A stretch of 64,000 nucleotides of DNA from Corynebacterium resistens DSM 45100. Its GTDB lineage: Bacteria; Actinomycetota; Actinomycetes; Mycobacteriales; Mycobacteriaceae. The stretch spans positions 2,108,001-2,172,000 of the forward strand of contig NC_015673.1 in NCBI RefSeq assembly GCF_000177535.2, read 5' to 3'. Below the pieces are notes generated by a model that searched no databases, was not told where the DNA came from, and saw nothing but the letters and a program-made list of their open reading frames with translations. Positions 1-7,269 of the stretch are shown piece after piece. Made by a program: the position numbers and the translations under genes. Position 1 is the first letter of the stretch. Each line of letters begins with the position of its first letter.

Positions 1-1
1 A

Positions 2-232
2 ATGCACGGTCGTACCCCTTCGATTCCCGCAGTGTTGGCGGGCGTTCCCCACCTTGCTGCCCAAGAGTTCGCAACGGCACTCGCTGAAGCTCGCTCACGA
101 CATGAGGCGGGCTTGCGCGCTTTGGCCAGCTATTTTAATGACGCCGCCACGGGGCTGTTGAACTTCGAGACCGCGGTGGGCACCCATGAATCCGACCACG
201 CGGCCAGCTTCAGCGGAGGTGCGGGGATATGA
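2..232 (+). CDS. Small protein, possibly EspC-like type VII secretion-associated; 5' end may lie outside the window
   Basis: A frame of 76 codons is open from the left edge. The first ATG is at base 2, so the true start may be further upstream. The visible product is a mostly helical, Ala-rich chain without a signal peptide or membrane segment. Its second half (helix rich in Ala/Leu, then a terminal E-x-D-x-A-A-S-F-type segment) resembles the C-terminal part of the EspC-like proteins that accompany ESX systems, but no WXG motif is present. Its stop overlaps the start of the next gene by 4 bp (ATGA), so the two are translationally coupled. The T7SS assignment is an inference from sequence character and coupling to a cell-wall hydrolase lacking a signal peptide. 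Confidence 0.5.
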   Translation: MHGRTPSIPAVLAGVPHLAAQEFATALAEARSRHEAGLRALASYFNDAATGLLNFETAVGTHESDHAASFSGGAGI

Positions 233-1200
233 ATATCCCAGGGCTGATTGAGCCGATCTTGCGCCTTCTCCCCGCACCCGGCACTGCCGGAGCATCCAGC
301 GTGATACAAGGGTTGGGGTCCGCTGGAGACATTGCGGTTGTTGGCCGCAAACTTGAATCACACATCTCCAGAGGTATTAGCGGCCTCGCTGGCCATGCCA
401 TCTCTAGCAATATTCGAGATGCGCTGAGAAGCACACACGCTGTTGTAAGGGGTGGGCGGCAGCTGGACACAATCGCAAGGGAAGCTGTGGCTGCTATAGC
501 TTCCACAGCCGGCAAGATAGCCTTCATTGCTCGCGAATGTTTTGGCCAGCTCGTTGGCGCGCTACATGGTGGAATGCTGCTTAATCCCGCCGGCGCGCTA
601 TCCGCACTGCTGCCCATTGCGATGACACACTGGCGCCGAGCGGAGGCTGAAATCGCGCACCTCGGCGTCACATTGCGTGAACTCACCACCAAGGTGAAAT
701 CCACTCATATTCCAACCCCTCGTGCGGAAGCTACAAAAGGTGGAATTGATGCTGGCAGAGCCGGTGCAGAGATTGCAAGGCCCGGCGGTGAGCAGCCCTA
801 CGCTGGTCCGCACGCGGTTCTCAACGATCATTCCGCCACCCCCGCCCCCAGTGGTGCTGCCGAGCGCGCCGTGGCTGCGGCGAAGACTGCGCTGGGAACG
901 CCGTACCAGTGGGGCGGAAACATGCCAGGACAGGGTTTGGACTGCAGTGGGCTAACACAGTGGGCTTATAAACAAGCGGGCATCGACCTGCCCCGCACGG
1001 CAGACGCACAAGCAATCGGTCCGCGCATTCCACAGCATCAGCTACGCCCCGGAGACCTCGCTGTGTGGGATGGCCATGTAGCAATGGTTGTCGGGGGCGG
1101 GCAGATGATTGAAGCGGGCGATCCAGTGCAGATCAATCCCATCCGGCAAGACAATATCGGGATGGCATTCAAAGGTTTCTATCGGCCTACAGCCGCTTGA
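229..1200 (+). CDS. NlpC/P60 (C40) cell-wall peptidase with helical N-terminal region
   Basis: A 323-residue protein. Residues 1 to about 165 are an Ala/Ile-rich helical region followed by a charged linker. The last ~110 residues form an NlpC/P60 domain: the catalytic Cys lies in LDCSGLTQWA and the His in WDGHVAMVVG, followed by an MIEAG segment. Family members cut D-Glu-mesoDAP bonds in peptidoglycan and work outside the membrane in corynebacteria. No classical signal peptide is visible at the N terminus. Together with the ATGA coupling to the small gene upstream, this leaves export by a non-Sec route possible (inference). Domain assignment is firm; physiological role in division or separation is not shown. 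Confidence 0.85.
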   Translation: MNIPGLIEPILRLLPAPGTAGASSVIQGLGSAGDIAVVGRKLESHISRGISGLAGHAISSNIRDALRSTHAVVRGGRQLDTIAREAVAAIASTAGKIAFIARECFGQLVGALHGGMLLNPAGALSALLPIAMTHWRRAEAEIAHLGVTLRELTTKVKSTHIPTPRAEATKGGIDAGRAGAEIARPGGEQPYAGPHAVLNDHSATPAPSGAAERAVAAAKTALGTPYQWGGNMPGQGLDCSGLTQWAYKQAGIDLPRTADAQAIGPRIPQHQLRPGDLAVWDGHVAMVVGGGQMIEAGDPVQINPIRQDNIGMAFKGFYRPTAA

Positions 1201-1263
1201 ATGTGAATCGCCTTCGAACGCTGCTGTTCTCGCAAAGCTACCCTCCACTATTGAAAGGCTTGA

Positions 1264-1425
1264 ATGACTATGACCACTGATCACCGCCCTCTCGTCGGGC
1301 CGAAGCATTCCGACGGACTGGCCAGAATTGTGACCGTGCCGGAAAAGCGCGAATATTTGCAGGCGCAGTTTCTAGGCGAAGAACCCGCCACCGTACCTCC
1401 GGTACTGACGATGGAACTGAGGTAA
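1264..1425 (+). CDS. Small conserved-looking hypothetical protein (53 aa)
   Basis: A 54-codon frame starting ATG ACT ATG ACC, with an alternative ATG at 1270, and ending in TAA at 1423-1425. An AAAGG-like ribosome binding site lies 5-9 bases upstream, in the gap after the NlpC/P60 gene. The product is hydrophilic, starts with MTMTTDHRPLVGPKH and ends in PPVLTMELR, and has no membrane segment. It fills most of the 247-bp gap between two longer genes on the same strand. Codon use (GC-rich third positions) looks coding. Function unknown. Confidence 0.45.
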   Translation: MTMTTDHRPLVGPKHSDGLARIVTVPEKREYLQAQFLGEEPATVPPVLTMELR

Positions 1426-1447
1426 GAACAAGGTAAGATGCTGCCTC

Positions 1448-2701
1448 ATGGCAGTAGATACGAGTACTCGGACTTTCGGCACGGGAATCGTCCCGGTAAA
1501 GATGGTTCTCACCAGCGGTACGTGGTACACGCTGTGGGCCCCTAACTGGATGGTCAAAGGCGAATCTTGGCAAGCTTTCCTTGGCGGTGACGATCACATC
1601 TTCGTGTTCAAAAGCCCTGCAGAGGTTTTGGCATACCTCGAAGACGGTGGCCGCAACGAGCTATCCGATCATCCGAAGTGGGCACAGTTCTCGCGAAAGC
1701 TCGAGACCAACGTGCTCCCTACGGAAAAGTCGACCATCGATCTGATCGAGCTTCCCCGCGTACTTGCCCGGCGGCCCGGTTACGAATCCACCGCGACCGT
1801 CACCCGAGCATTCGACTTGGTTCGCAGCTTCGGCAGCGTGATGGATATCAAAGAAATCAACAACTGGTTCCACTCGTACTCGATTCTCAACAACACTCGC
1901 CGCGGTGCAGATCACTACGCTTCGCAAAATGGCATGGAAGAATGGTCCGGCGTGGGCCGCACCGTGTTGGATCGGTGGAAGGGTGTCCTCGATTCGATCG
2001 AGGACGTAATTAAGCACCCCGAGGTAAAGGAATCCAGCACCGAATCCGCCCAAGAGCGCATTGATTCCGCCAAGAGGGCTGCCGACGAAAAGGCTGCTGC
2101 CGCTGCGAAGGAAGAGGAGAAGGCGAAGAAGGACAAGGATGTCGACCCTTACGACTCCACGATCTGGGCTCAGTCCGGCATCGATCCGATCCGCGTGTCC
2201 CTCGGTGGTCAGTACGTCTACACCCTGCGCTGCTACGTCGGCGACAAGCCCTTGTTCTTGGGCAAAAACGGCGAGATCCACACCTTCCCGAACCAGAAGA
2301 CAATGGTGCGCTGGTTGATCGACGCCCCAGAGCACGACCTCGAGTCGCTGTCCACTTGGGGTGACATCGTCAGCGCCGCCAACGCCGGCGAGCTGGATGT
2401 GAAGGTGCACGACACGAACCAGTATGTCTTCACCGGCCTGCGCGAGGACATCGCAAAGTCCGTAGAGGCGGTCGATACCGACCAGCTGGGGCGCGCATAC
2501 GAACTGCTGGCCGATGCCGCAGACTGGGCCGGCGATGATGGCGTAAACAAGGTGCTGCTCGCCTACCCTGAGCTGCAGAACTACCTCGCCTACATGCTGG
2601 GCGCTCCTTCATCCGCGACCCCTTCCGCCCCTTTCGACAAGGAAGCCAAGGGCTGGAAGGCTCTGGAAGACGGGCTGACCAAGCGTTTCAGCCGCTTCTA
2701 A
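1448..2701 (+). CDS. Conserved actinobacterial protein of unknown function
   Basis: A 417-residue soluble protein. The N-terminal ~100 residues contain VPVKMVLTSGTWYTLWAP and an FLGGDDHIFVF-like segment. A middle region is rich in Lys/Ala/Glu (about residues 195-235, probable coiled coil). A second copy of a similar fold appears to follow from about residue 245 (QYVYTLRCYVGDKPLFLGKNGEIHTF), so the protein may be an internal duplication of one ~120-residue unit. I recall proteins of this type in Corynebacterium and Mycobacterium being labelled 'primosomal protein', but no sequence feature here proves a role in replication. ATG start is 8 bases after a weak AAGGTAAG site. Confidence 0.75.
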   Translation: MAVDTSTRTFGTGIVPVKMVLTSGTWYTLWAPNWMVKGESWQAFLGGDDHIFVFKSPAEVLAYLEDGGRNELSDHPKWAQFSRKLETNVLPTEKSTIDLIELPRVLARRPGYESTATVTRAFDLVRSFGSVMDIKEINNWFHSYSILNNTRRGADHYASQNGMEEWSGVGRTVLDRWKGVLDSIEDVIKHPEVKESSTESAQERIDSAKRAADEKAAAAAKEEEKAKKDKDVDPYDSTIWAQSGIDPIRVSLGGQYVYTLRCYVGDKPLFLGKNGEIHTFPNQKTMVRWLIDAPEHDLESLSTWGDIVSAANAGELDVKVHDTNQYVFTGLREDIAKSVEAVDTDQLGRAYELLADAADWAGDDGVNKVLLAYPELQNYLAYMLGAPSSATPSAPFDKEAKGWKALEDGLTKRFSRF

Positions 2702-2820
2702 ATGACTCGCCTCAGGCGCCGTTAAAAGCGCCTCAGGCATTGTCGCATCACGTTCTGCTACGCCCCGTTTGGGTAAAGCGCGACAGTAGCAGTTCAATAA
2801 GTCGAAGTTCGGCCTCCGCT

Positions 2821-2839
2821 CCCCCCCCCCCAAAAAAAA
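2821..2839. repeat. Homopolymer junction: C11 followed by A8
   Basis: Eleven C residues (2821-2831) run directly into eight A residues (2832-2839), downstream of the minus-strand ABC ATPase gene. The A-run is the T-tract of that gene's terminator. The C-run has no evident role and is a likely site of length variation or sequencing error. Confidence 0.8.
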
Positions 2840-2853
2840 CTGGGGCTAACCCC
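2832..2853 (-). terminator. Rho-independent terminator overlapping the stop codon of the ABC ATPase gene
   Basis: On the minus strand, GGGG-TTAG-CCCC forms a short stem-loop, followed by AG and eight T. The stop codon TAG of the ATPase gene is inside the loop, so coding region and terminator overlap. The stem is only 4 bp of G:C pairs, but the T8 tract is strong. Confidence 0.6.
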
Positions 2854-3685
2854 GGCGCAGCTCGTGATCCAAACTCTCGAGTTCGCCGCCTCCGGACATC
2901 TCCAGTGTGAGTTGTTCCAGAGTCACTTCGTCATAGCTGGCGTCCATTACCTGCTGCCCCATGTTCAGCATGACGAAGTGATCACCCACCAAGTACGCGT
3001 GGTGCGGGTTGTGGGTAATCAGGATGACACCCAAACCTCTTTCCTTCGCTGCCTTCACGAAGCGCAGCACCATTCCAGATTGTTTGACGCCCAGCGCTGC
3101 CGTGGGCTCGTCGAGAATCAGTACTCGCGCGCCGAAGTAGACGGCTCGCGCGATAGCCACGACCTGGCGCTGACCACCCGATAGGGTGTTGATCGGCACC
3201 TCGACATCAGGCAAATCCACGCCCATCTTCGCCAACTCTTCAGCGGCGATGGAACGCATCTTGTCGGACTTCAGCATGCCGAATGCACCAGTGATTTCTT
3301 GGCCGAGGAAGAAGTTGCGCCATACGGACATCTCCGGGACTACCGCGAGATCCTGGTACACCGTGGCGATCCCACGATCAAGGGCTTCCTTCGGCCCGGA
3401 GAAGTGTACTTCTTCCCCATCGACCAAGAGCTCACCTGTGGTGTGCGGGTGACGGCCGGCCAATATCTTGATCAGCGTGGATTTGCCGGCACCGTTATCC
3501 CCCAGGACACAAGTGACTTCGCCCTGATTGATCCGCAGATTAATGCCGTCGAGGACATGGACAGCGCCGTAGTCCTTGGTCACCTCGCGCAACTCGATAA
3601 CGGGGCTGTGGGCAGCATCGCTATCAGCTGTGTCCGAGCTCAAGCCTTCGTCCCTGATGGGTTCCTTCGTCATGATGAGCCTCAC
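2846..3685 (-). CDS. Sugar-type ABC transporter ATP-binding protein (single-domain, FrcA/RbsA-like)
   Basis: A 279-residue ATPase with one ABC domain: Walker A GDNGAGKST (about 62-70), Q-loop VYQDLAVVP (about 109), signature LSGGQRQ (168-174), Walker B VLILDEPTAAL (188-198) and an H-loop in LITHNPHHA. It couples ATP hydrolysis to sugar uptake at the inner face of the membrane. RbsA-type sugar ATPases usually carry two ABC domains in tandem; this one has a single domain, like FrcA of the fructose system. Its start overlaps the permease stop by 4 bp (ATGA). An internal ATG twelve bases downstream is an alternative. Substrate cannot be read from sequence. Confidence 0.88.
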   Translation of the reverse strand: MRLIMTKEPIRDEGLSSDTADSDAAHSPVIELREVTKDYGAVHVLDGINLRINQGEVTCVLGDNGAGKSTLIKILAGRHPHTTGELLVDGEEVHFSGPKEALDRGIATVYQDLAVVPEMSVWRNFFLGQEITGAFGMLKSDKMRSIAAEELAKMGVDLPDVEVPINTLSGGQRQVVAIARAVYFGARVLILDEPTAALGVKQSGMVLRFVKAAKERGLGVILITHNPHHAYLVGDHFVMLNMGQQVMDASYDEVTLEQLTLEMSGGGELESLDHELRRG

Positions 3686-4668
3686 GCCTTTCCGCGGGTG
3701 AATCGGGACACGGAGTTATTGGTCAGCACCGCAAAGAGCAACATGGCGCCGAGGAAGAACTTGAACCAATCAGGGTTCCAACCGGCGTAGACAATACCCT
3801 GGTTGGTCATGCCGAAGATCAAGGCACCCACCGCCGTACCAACGGCGGTTCCCTTGCCACCGGTAAGCGCACAACCACCGATCACGGCCGCGATGATGTA
3901 CAAGAATTCATTGCCCACGCCTTGCCCTGCCTGGATCGAGTCAAAGGCAAATAGGTTGTGCATACCGACGAACCAAGCAGCAAATGCCACGAACATGAAC
4001 AAGATGATCTTCGTCCGTCGCACGGGAACACCGACGGCGCGGGCGGCCTCGGCGTCGCCACCAACCGCGAAGATCCAGTTACCGAAACGTGTCTTGAACA
4101 GCAAGAAGCTAGCCAGCCCCACGAAAAGCAGCCACCAGAACACGGTGACGTTGACGTTTACTCCGAAGATATCGACGCTGGAGGCGAAAACTCGACGCGC
4201 CGATTCGAAACCTTGCATGTCGCTGATCGTGGGCGTGGCCACCTGTCCGGTGACCAATTTGGTGACAGCGAGGTTGATGCCCTGCAGCATGAGGAACGCA
4301 GCCAGGGTAATCAGGAAGCTCGGGATGCCTGTACGCATGACGAGATAGCCATTGAACGCGCCGATGGCCAAAGCGATGAGCAGGGAAAGCAGCACTCCCA
4401 CCCACGAGTTCAGCCAGAAGTTGTAGTTCAGCATAGTAGCGGCCAATGCAGCGGTGGTCACGGCAACACCGGAAGACAGATCGAATTCATCGCCGATCAT
4501 CAGCAGCCCCACGGCCAAAGCAATGATGCCCATGGTGGAGCTGGCATACAGCACGGTGGCGAAGGCATCCGCGCTACGGAAACTTGGCGCGACCACCATG
4601 AAGAGGAGGAAGATCACGACCGCGCCCAGGACGGACGCGAACTCGGGACGTTTGAGCCATCCTGCCAT
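3682..4668 (-). CDS. Sugar-type ABC transporter permease (RbsC/FrcC family)
   Basis: A 328-residue polytopic membrane protein with about nine or ten hydrophobic segments. The family signature region is GGCALTGGKGTAVGTAVGA near residue 270, the motif typical of BPD_transp_2 permeases of the ribose, xylose and fructose importers. It forms the transmembrane channel, probably as a homodimer with the single ATPase. The start codon shares one base with the stop of the binding-protein gene (TAATG), and its end overlaps the ATPase start by 4 bp. The three genes are therefore one tight operon. Confidence 0.88.
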   Translation of the reverse strand: MAGWLKRPEFASVLGAVVIFLLFMVVAPSFRSADAFATVLYASSTMGIIALAVGLLMIGDEFDLSSGVAVTTAALAATMLNYNFWLNSWVGVLLSLLIALAIGAFNGYLVMRTGIPSFLITLAAFLMLQGINLAVTKLVTGQVATPTISDMQGFESARRVFASSVDIFGVNVNVTVFWWLLFVGLASFLLFKTRFGNWIFAVGGDAEAARAVGVPVRRTKIILFMFVAFAAWFVGMHNLFAFDSIQAGQGVGNEFLYIIAAVIGGCALTGGKGTAVGTAVGALIFGMTNQGIVYAGWNPDWFKFFLGAMLLFAVLTNNSVSRFTRGKA

Positions 4669-5690
4669 TAGCGAAGTCCCTTCTTCGCGGCATCCGCAAT
4701 GGTGTCCACATTGGAGTTATCCACGAAGCTCGGGCCCGTCAGCACTGACTGGCCACCGCCTACGGTGGAGCCATTCCGCTTAGCCAGCCAGAGCGCATCA
4801 ATGGCCATGTAGCCCTGCAGGTAAGGCTGCTGATCCACTGCCCACTGAATCTCGCCCTTCTTGATGGCGGTCACCAACTCCGCGTTGGTATCGAATGTGG
4901 AGATCTTCGCGTTGCTGCCCGCAGCTTTTGCCGATTTCACGCTCGCCAAGGCGACAGGGGCCACCAACCCCATGACCCAATCGATGTTCTTATCCTGCGC
5001 CAACTTGGCCTGCACGGTGGACTGCACACTGGTGAGATCCATGCCGTTGACGTAGAGGTTTTCTACCTCTCCTTTACCAGCTAGCCCTTTCTTGATGCCC
5101 CCACAGCGGGCTTCCTGGCTCGGGTTGCCCTGTTCGTGGATGACGCAGAGAACCTTCTTGGCGCCATCCTTAGCGAGGCGCTCGCCGGCTTGTTCGCCGG
5201 CCACCTTTTCATCTTGACCGAAGAACGCGGAAACCCCGTAACGCGAGTAATTGTCCATACCCGAATTCAGTCCAACGGTTGGGATCCCGGCATCAACCGC
5301 GCGCTTGGCTGCCGGTCCCAGCGCTTCGGGAGTCGGCATGGTGAGTGCCAGGCCGTCCACCTTGGAATCGATAGCGTTACGAACAAGGTTCGCTTGATCG
5401 GGCGCTTGTGGCGACGAACTGTAGCGCAGTTCGAGATTGTTCTTCTTCGCCGCATCTTCCGCCCCGGCCCGAACTAAGTCCCAGAAAGTATCGCCCGGCG
5501 CGCCGTGGCTCACCATCGCCACGGTGTAGCGCGGGGTATCTACTCCCCCACCGCCGCCGGAAGAATCGGTGTCTCGAGGGCGGCCTCCCGTTGCAGAGCA
5601 GCTACTCAATACCACCGACGCCACGACGAGAACCGCGACGATCACCACTAAGCGCAGGCGCTGAGTTGCGGGCGCCATGGCGATTGGCAT
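4668..5690 (-). CDS. Sugar-binding lipoprotein of the ABC importer
   Basis: A periplasmic-binding-protein-like domain (Peripla_BP_4 type) carried as a lipoprotein. The chosen ATG at 5690 gives a typical signal: basic MAPATQRLRL, a Val-rich hydrophobic stretch and lipobox VVLSSC. The mature part begins with a disordered Gly/Ser segment, then YTVAMVSHGAPGDTFWDLVR, as in ribose/fructose/inositol receptors. A GTG at 5786 would extend the frame by 32 residues and would be almost leaderless relative to the promoter below. It would make an unusually long signal region and put the leader inverted repeat inside the gene, so I prefer 5690. No clean ribosome binding site supports either start. First gene of the operon. 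Confidence 0.85.
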   Translation of the reverse strand: MPIAMAPATQRLRLVVIVAVLVVASVVLSSCSATGGRPRDTDSSGGGGGVDTPRYTVAMVSHGAPGDTFWDLVRAGAEDAAKKNNLELRYSSSPQAPDQANLVRNAIDSKVDGLALTMPTPEALGPAAKRAVDAGIPTVGLNSGMDNYSRYGVSAFFGQDEKVAGEQAGERLAKDGAKKVLCVIHEQGNPSQEARCGGIKKGLAGKGEVENLYVNGMDLTSVQSTVQAKLAQDKNIDWVMGLVAPVALASVKSAKAAGSNAKISTFDTNAELVTAIKKGEIQWAVDQQPYLQGYMAIDALWLAKRNGSTVGGGQSVLTGPSFVDNSNVDTIADAAKKGLR

Positions 5691-5718
5691 AGAGGTCGCT
5701 GTTTTCGTTCCACGCGTG

Positions 5719-5748
5719 CCTGCGCCCAAGACAAACCTTGGGCGCAGG
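5719..5748. repeat. Perfect 12-bp inverted repeat in the leader of the ABC operon
   Basis: CCTGCGCCCAAG (5719-5730) and CTTGGGCGCAGG (5737-5748) are exact reverse complements separated by six bases. The repeat lies between the predicted transcription start (about 5788) and the preferred start codon at 5690. No T-tract follows on either strand, so it is not a simple terminator. It could be an operator or a leader hairpin controlling translation. Confidence 0.75.
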
Positions 5749-5794
5749 ACTAATGAGGATGGGGAATTTTCCGAATTTGGTCGCACAAAAAGCG

Positions 5795-5824
5795 ATTATG
5801 CGCAGGTCGGAGGGTGTGAGTCAA
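5795..5824 (-). promoter_or_regulatory. Sigma-A-type promoter of the ABC importer operon
   Basis: On the minus strand TTGACT (5824-5819) and CATAAT (5800-5795) are separated by 18 bases, a close match to the vegetative consensus. Transcription would begin near 5788. Confidence 0.65.
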
Positions 5825-5841
5825 TTTAGACCACGACGTTC

Positions 5842-5853
5842 TTAAACGTTTCA
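5842..5853. promoter_or_regulatory. Candidate LacI-family operator
   Basis: TTAAACGTTTCA contains the perfect core AAACGTTT with the central CpG typical of LacI/GalR-family operators (compare TGAAACGTTTCA). It lies about 20 bp upstream of the -35 of the ABC operon promoter. No LacI-family gene is present in this window, so the regulator would act in trans. Confidence 0.45.
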
Positions 5854-5890
5854 GAGCACCCCACCTGCAATGATCGAAACGTCCCCGGCT

Positions 5891-7258
5891 CTACTTCTTT
5901 TCGTCGTCACGACCTTCGTCGGAGACACCCTCGCTGTTGCCGCCATCACGAACTTCGTCGGCATCATCAGCTTCGTCATCGTCGAGACTCAGGCCGAGTT
6001 CTTCGAGTTCTGCCTTGAGGTTTTCCATCGATAGCTCGAGCCGGGAATCTTCCTGAGCCTCGTGGCCGTGCAATCCGCGAAGGCCAGAGGAAATGTGGTG
6101 GCTGTGCTCGTCGGCGTCATCCTCCGAAGAATCTTCGGCGCCACCAAGTACCCCGCCTACTTCCGCATATGCCGGGTAGATGACATTGCGGGTCAGCTCT
6201 TCCCGGAGGCCTTGAGAACAGAACGCCACCTCAAGCGCGTTGGTGGTGAGCTCCAGCATCTGCCACAACTCGATATCAAACTCTTCGACGAGACGTGCAA
6301 ACTCTTGCGTCATGGTGGTGCCCGAAACCAACCGGTTATCAGTGTTTACCGTGCAGAAGAATCCCATGTCATACAGCAGGTTGAACGGGTGATCAGCCAC
6401 CGTGTCGCAGACACCGGTCTGGGTATTGGAGGTAGGGCAGATTTCCAATGCGATCCGCTGATCCATGACTGCGGTCGCAACGGGCCCGAGCTCGATGCCT
6501 GCCATGGTCGCGTTGAAATCTTCGTAAATTCGCACTCCATGCCCGATGCGGCGCGCGCCCTGCGCAAGTGCCGAGCGGAGGGAATCTACCCCATCGGCCT
6601 CGCCAGCGTGGATAGTGAAAGGTACGAGGTTGCGGCGCAAAAGATCGAAAGCTTCGGCGTGCTTGTATGGGGGAAAGCCTAGTTCCGCGCCGGCGATATC
6701 GAATCCCACCACGTAGCCTTCGCCCGGGGTGTGCTTGCCGTAGTTAGCCACTGTTAGTTGTGCGATTTCAGTGGCACGGTCCGCGTGACGCATCGCGCAA
6801 AGAATGAGGCGAACGTGAATGGTCTTTTTATCTCGTTCCGCAACAATGCGTTCGCCTTCTTTCACACCCTGCACAGTCGCTTCAACCACATCCTGCAAGT
6901 TCAGCCCAGAGTTGAGGTGCTGCTCGGGCGCGTAGCGCAGCTCGGCGTAACACACGTTATCCGCGGCAAGGTCTTCAACAGCCTCGCGCGTGACACGAAT
7001 GAGTGCTTCGCGAGTCTGCATGACCGCGGTCGTGTGATCAAAAGTAGTGAGGTAGGTGGGCAAATCCCCCGAATTTGCCGCGTCATAAAACCACTTCTCC
7101 AGATCGACCGGATCTGTGGTTGGAAGCTTGTCGTACCCACATTCTTGGGCGAGCTCGATAATCGTGGCTGGGCGCAGCCCGCCATCAAGGTGATCGTGAA
7201 GTTCGACCTTGGGCAGGCTGGCGATGGTGGACAGTAATTCGCTATCAACGTGGCTCAT
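5891..7258 (-). CDS. add: Adenosine deaminase with acidic C-terminal extension
   Basis: A 455-residue enzyme that deaminates adenosine (and deoxyadenosine) to inosine in purine salvage. Zinc ligands are in HDHLDG (residues 21-26); the catalytic HAGEADG segment, the RIGHGVRI motif and the SNTQTG and NTDNR motifs follow in the usual order. The family domain ends near residue 360. The last ~95 residues are an extra, strongly acidic tail (runs of Asp/Glu, a DEHSHH cluster and an LGLSLDDDEADDADE stretch) with no family counterpart that I recognise. The gene is read away from the YihY gene 11 bp upstream, and so probably belongs to the same transcript. Confidence 0.93.
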   Translation of the reverse strand: MSHVDSELLSTIASLPKVELHDHLDGGLRPATIIELAQECGYDKLPTTDPVDLEKWFYDAANSGDLPTYLTTFDHTTAVMQTREALIRVTREAVEDLAADNVCYAELRYAPEQHLNSGLNLQDVVEATVQGVKEGERIVAERDKKTIHVRLILCAMRHADRATEIAQLTVANYGKHTPGEGYVVGFDIAGAELGFPPYKHAEAFDLLRRNLVPFTIHAGEADGVDSLRSALAQGARRIGHGVRIYEDFNATMAGIELGPVATAVMDQRIALEICPTSNTQTGVCDTVADHPFNLLYDMGFFCTVNTDNRLVSGTTMTQEFARLVEEFDIELWQMLELTTNALEVAFCSQGLREELTRNVIYPAYAEVGGVLGGAEDSSEDDADEHSHHISSGLRGLHGHEAQEDSRLELSMENLKAELEELGLSLDDDEADDADEVRDGGNSEGVSDEGRDDEKK

Positions 7259-7269
7259 GAGCCACCAGT

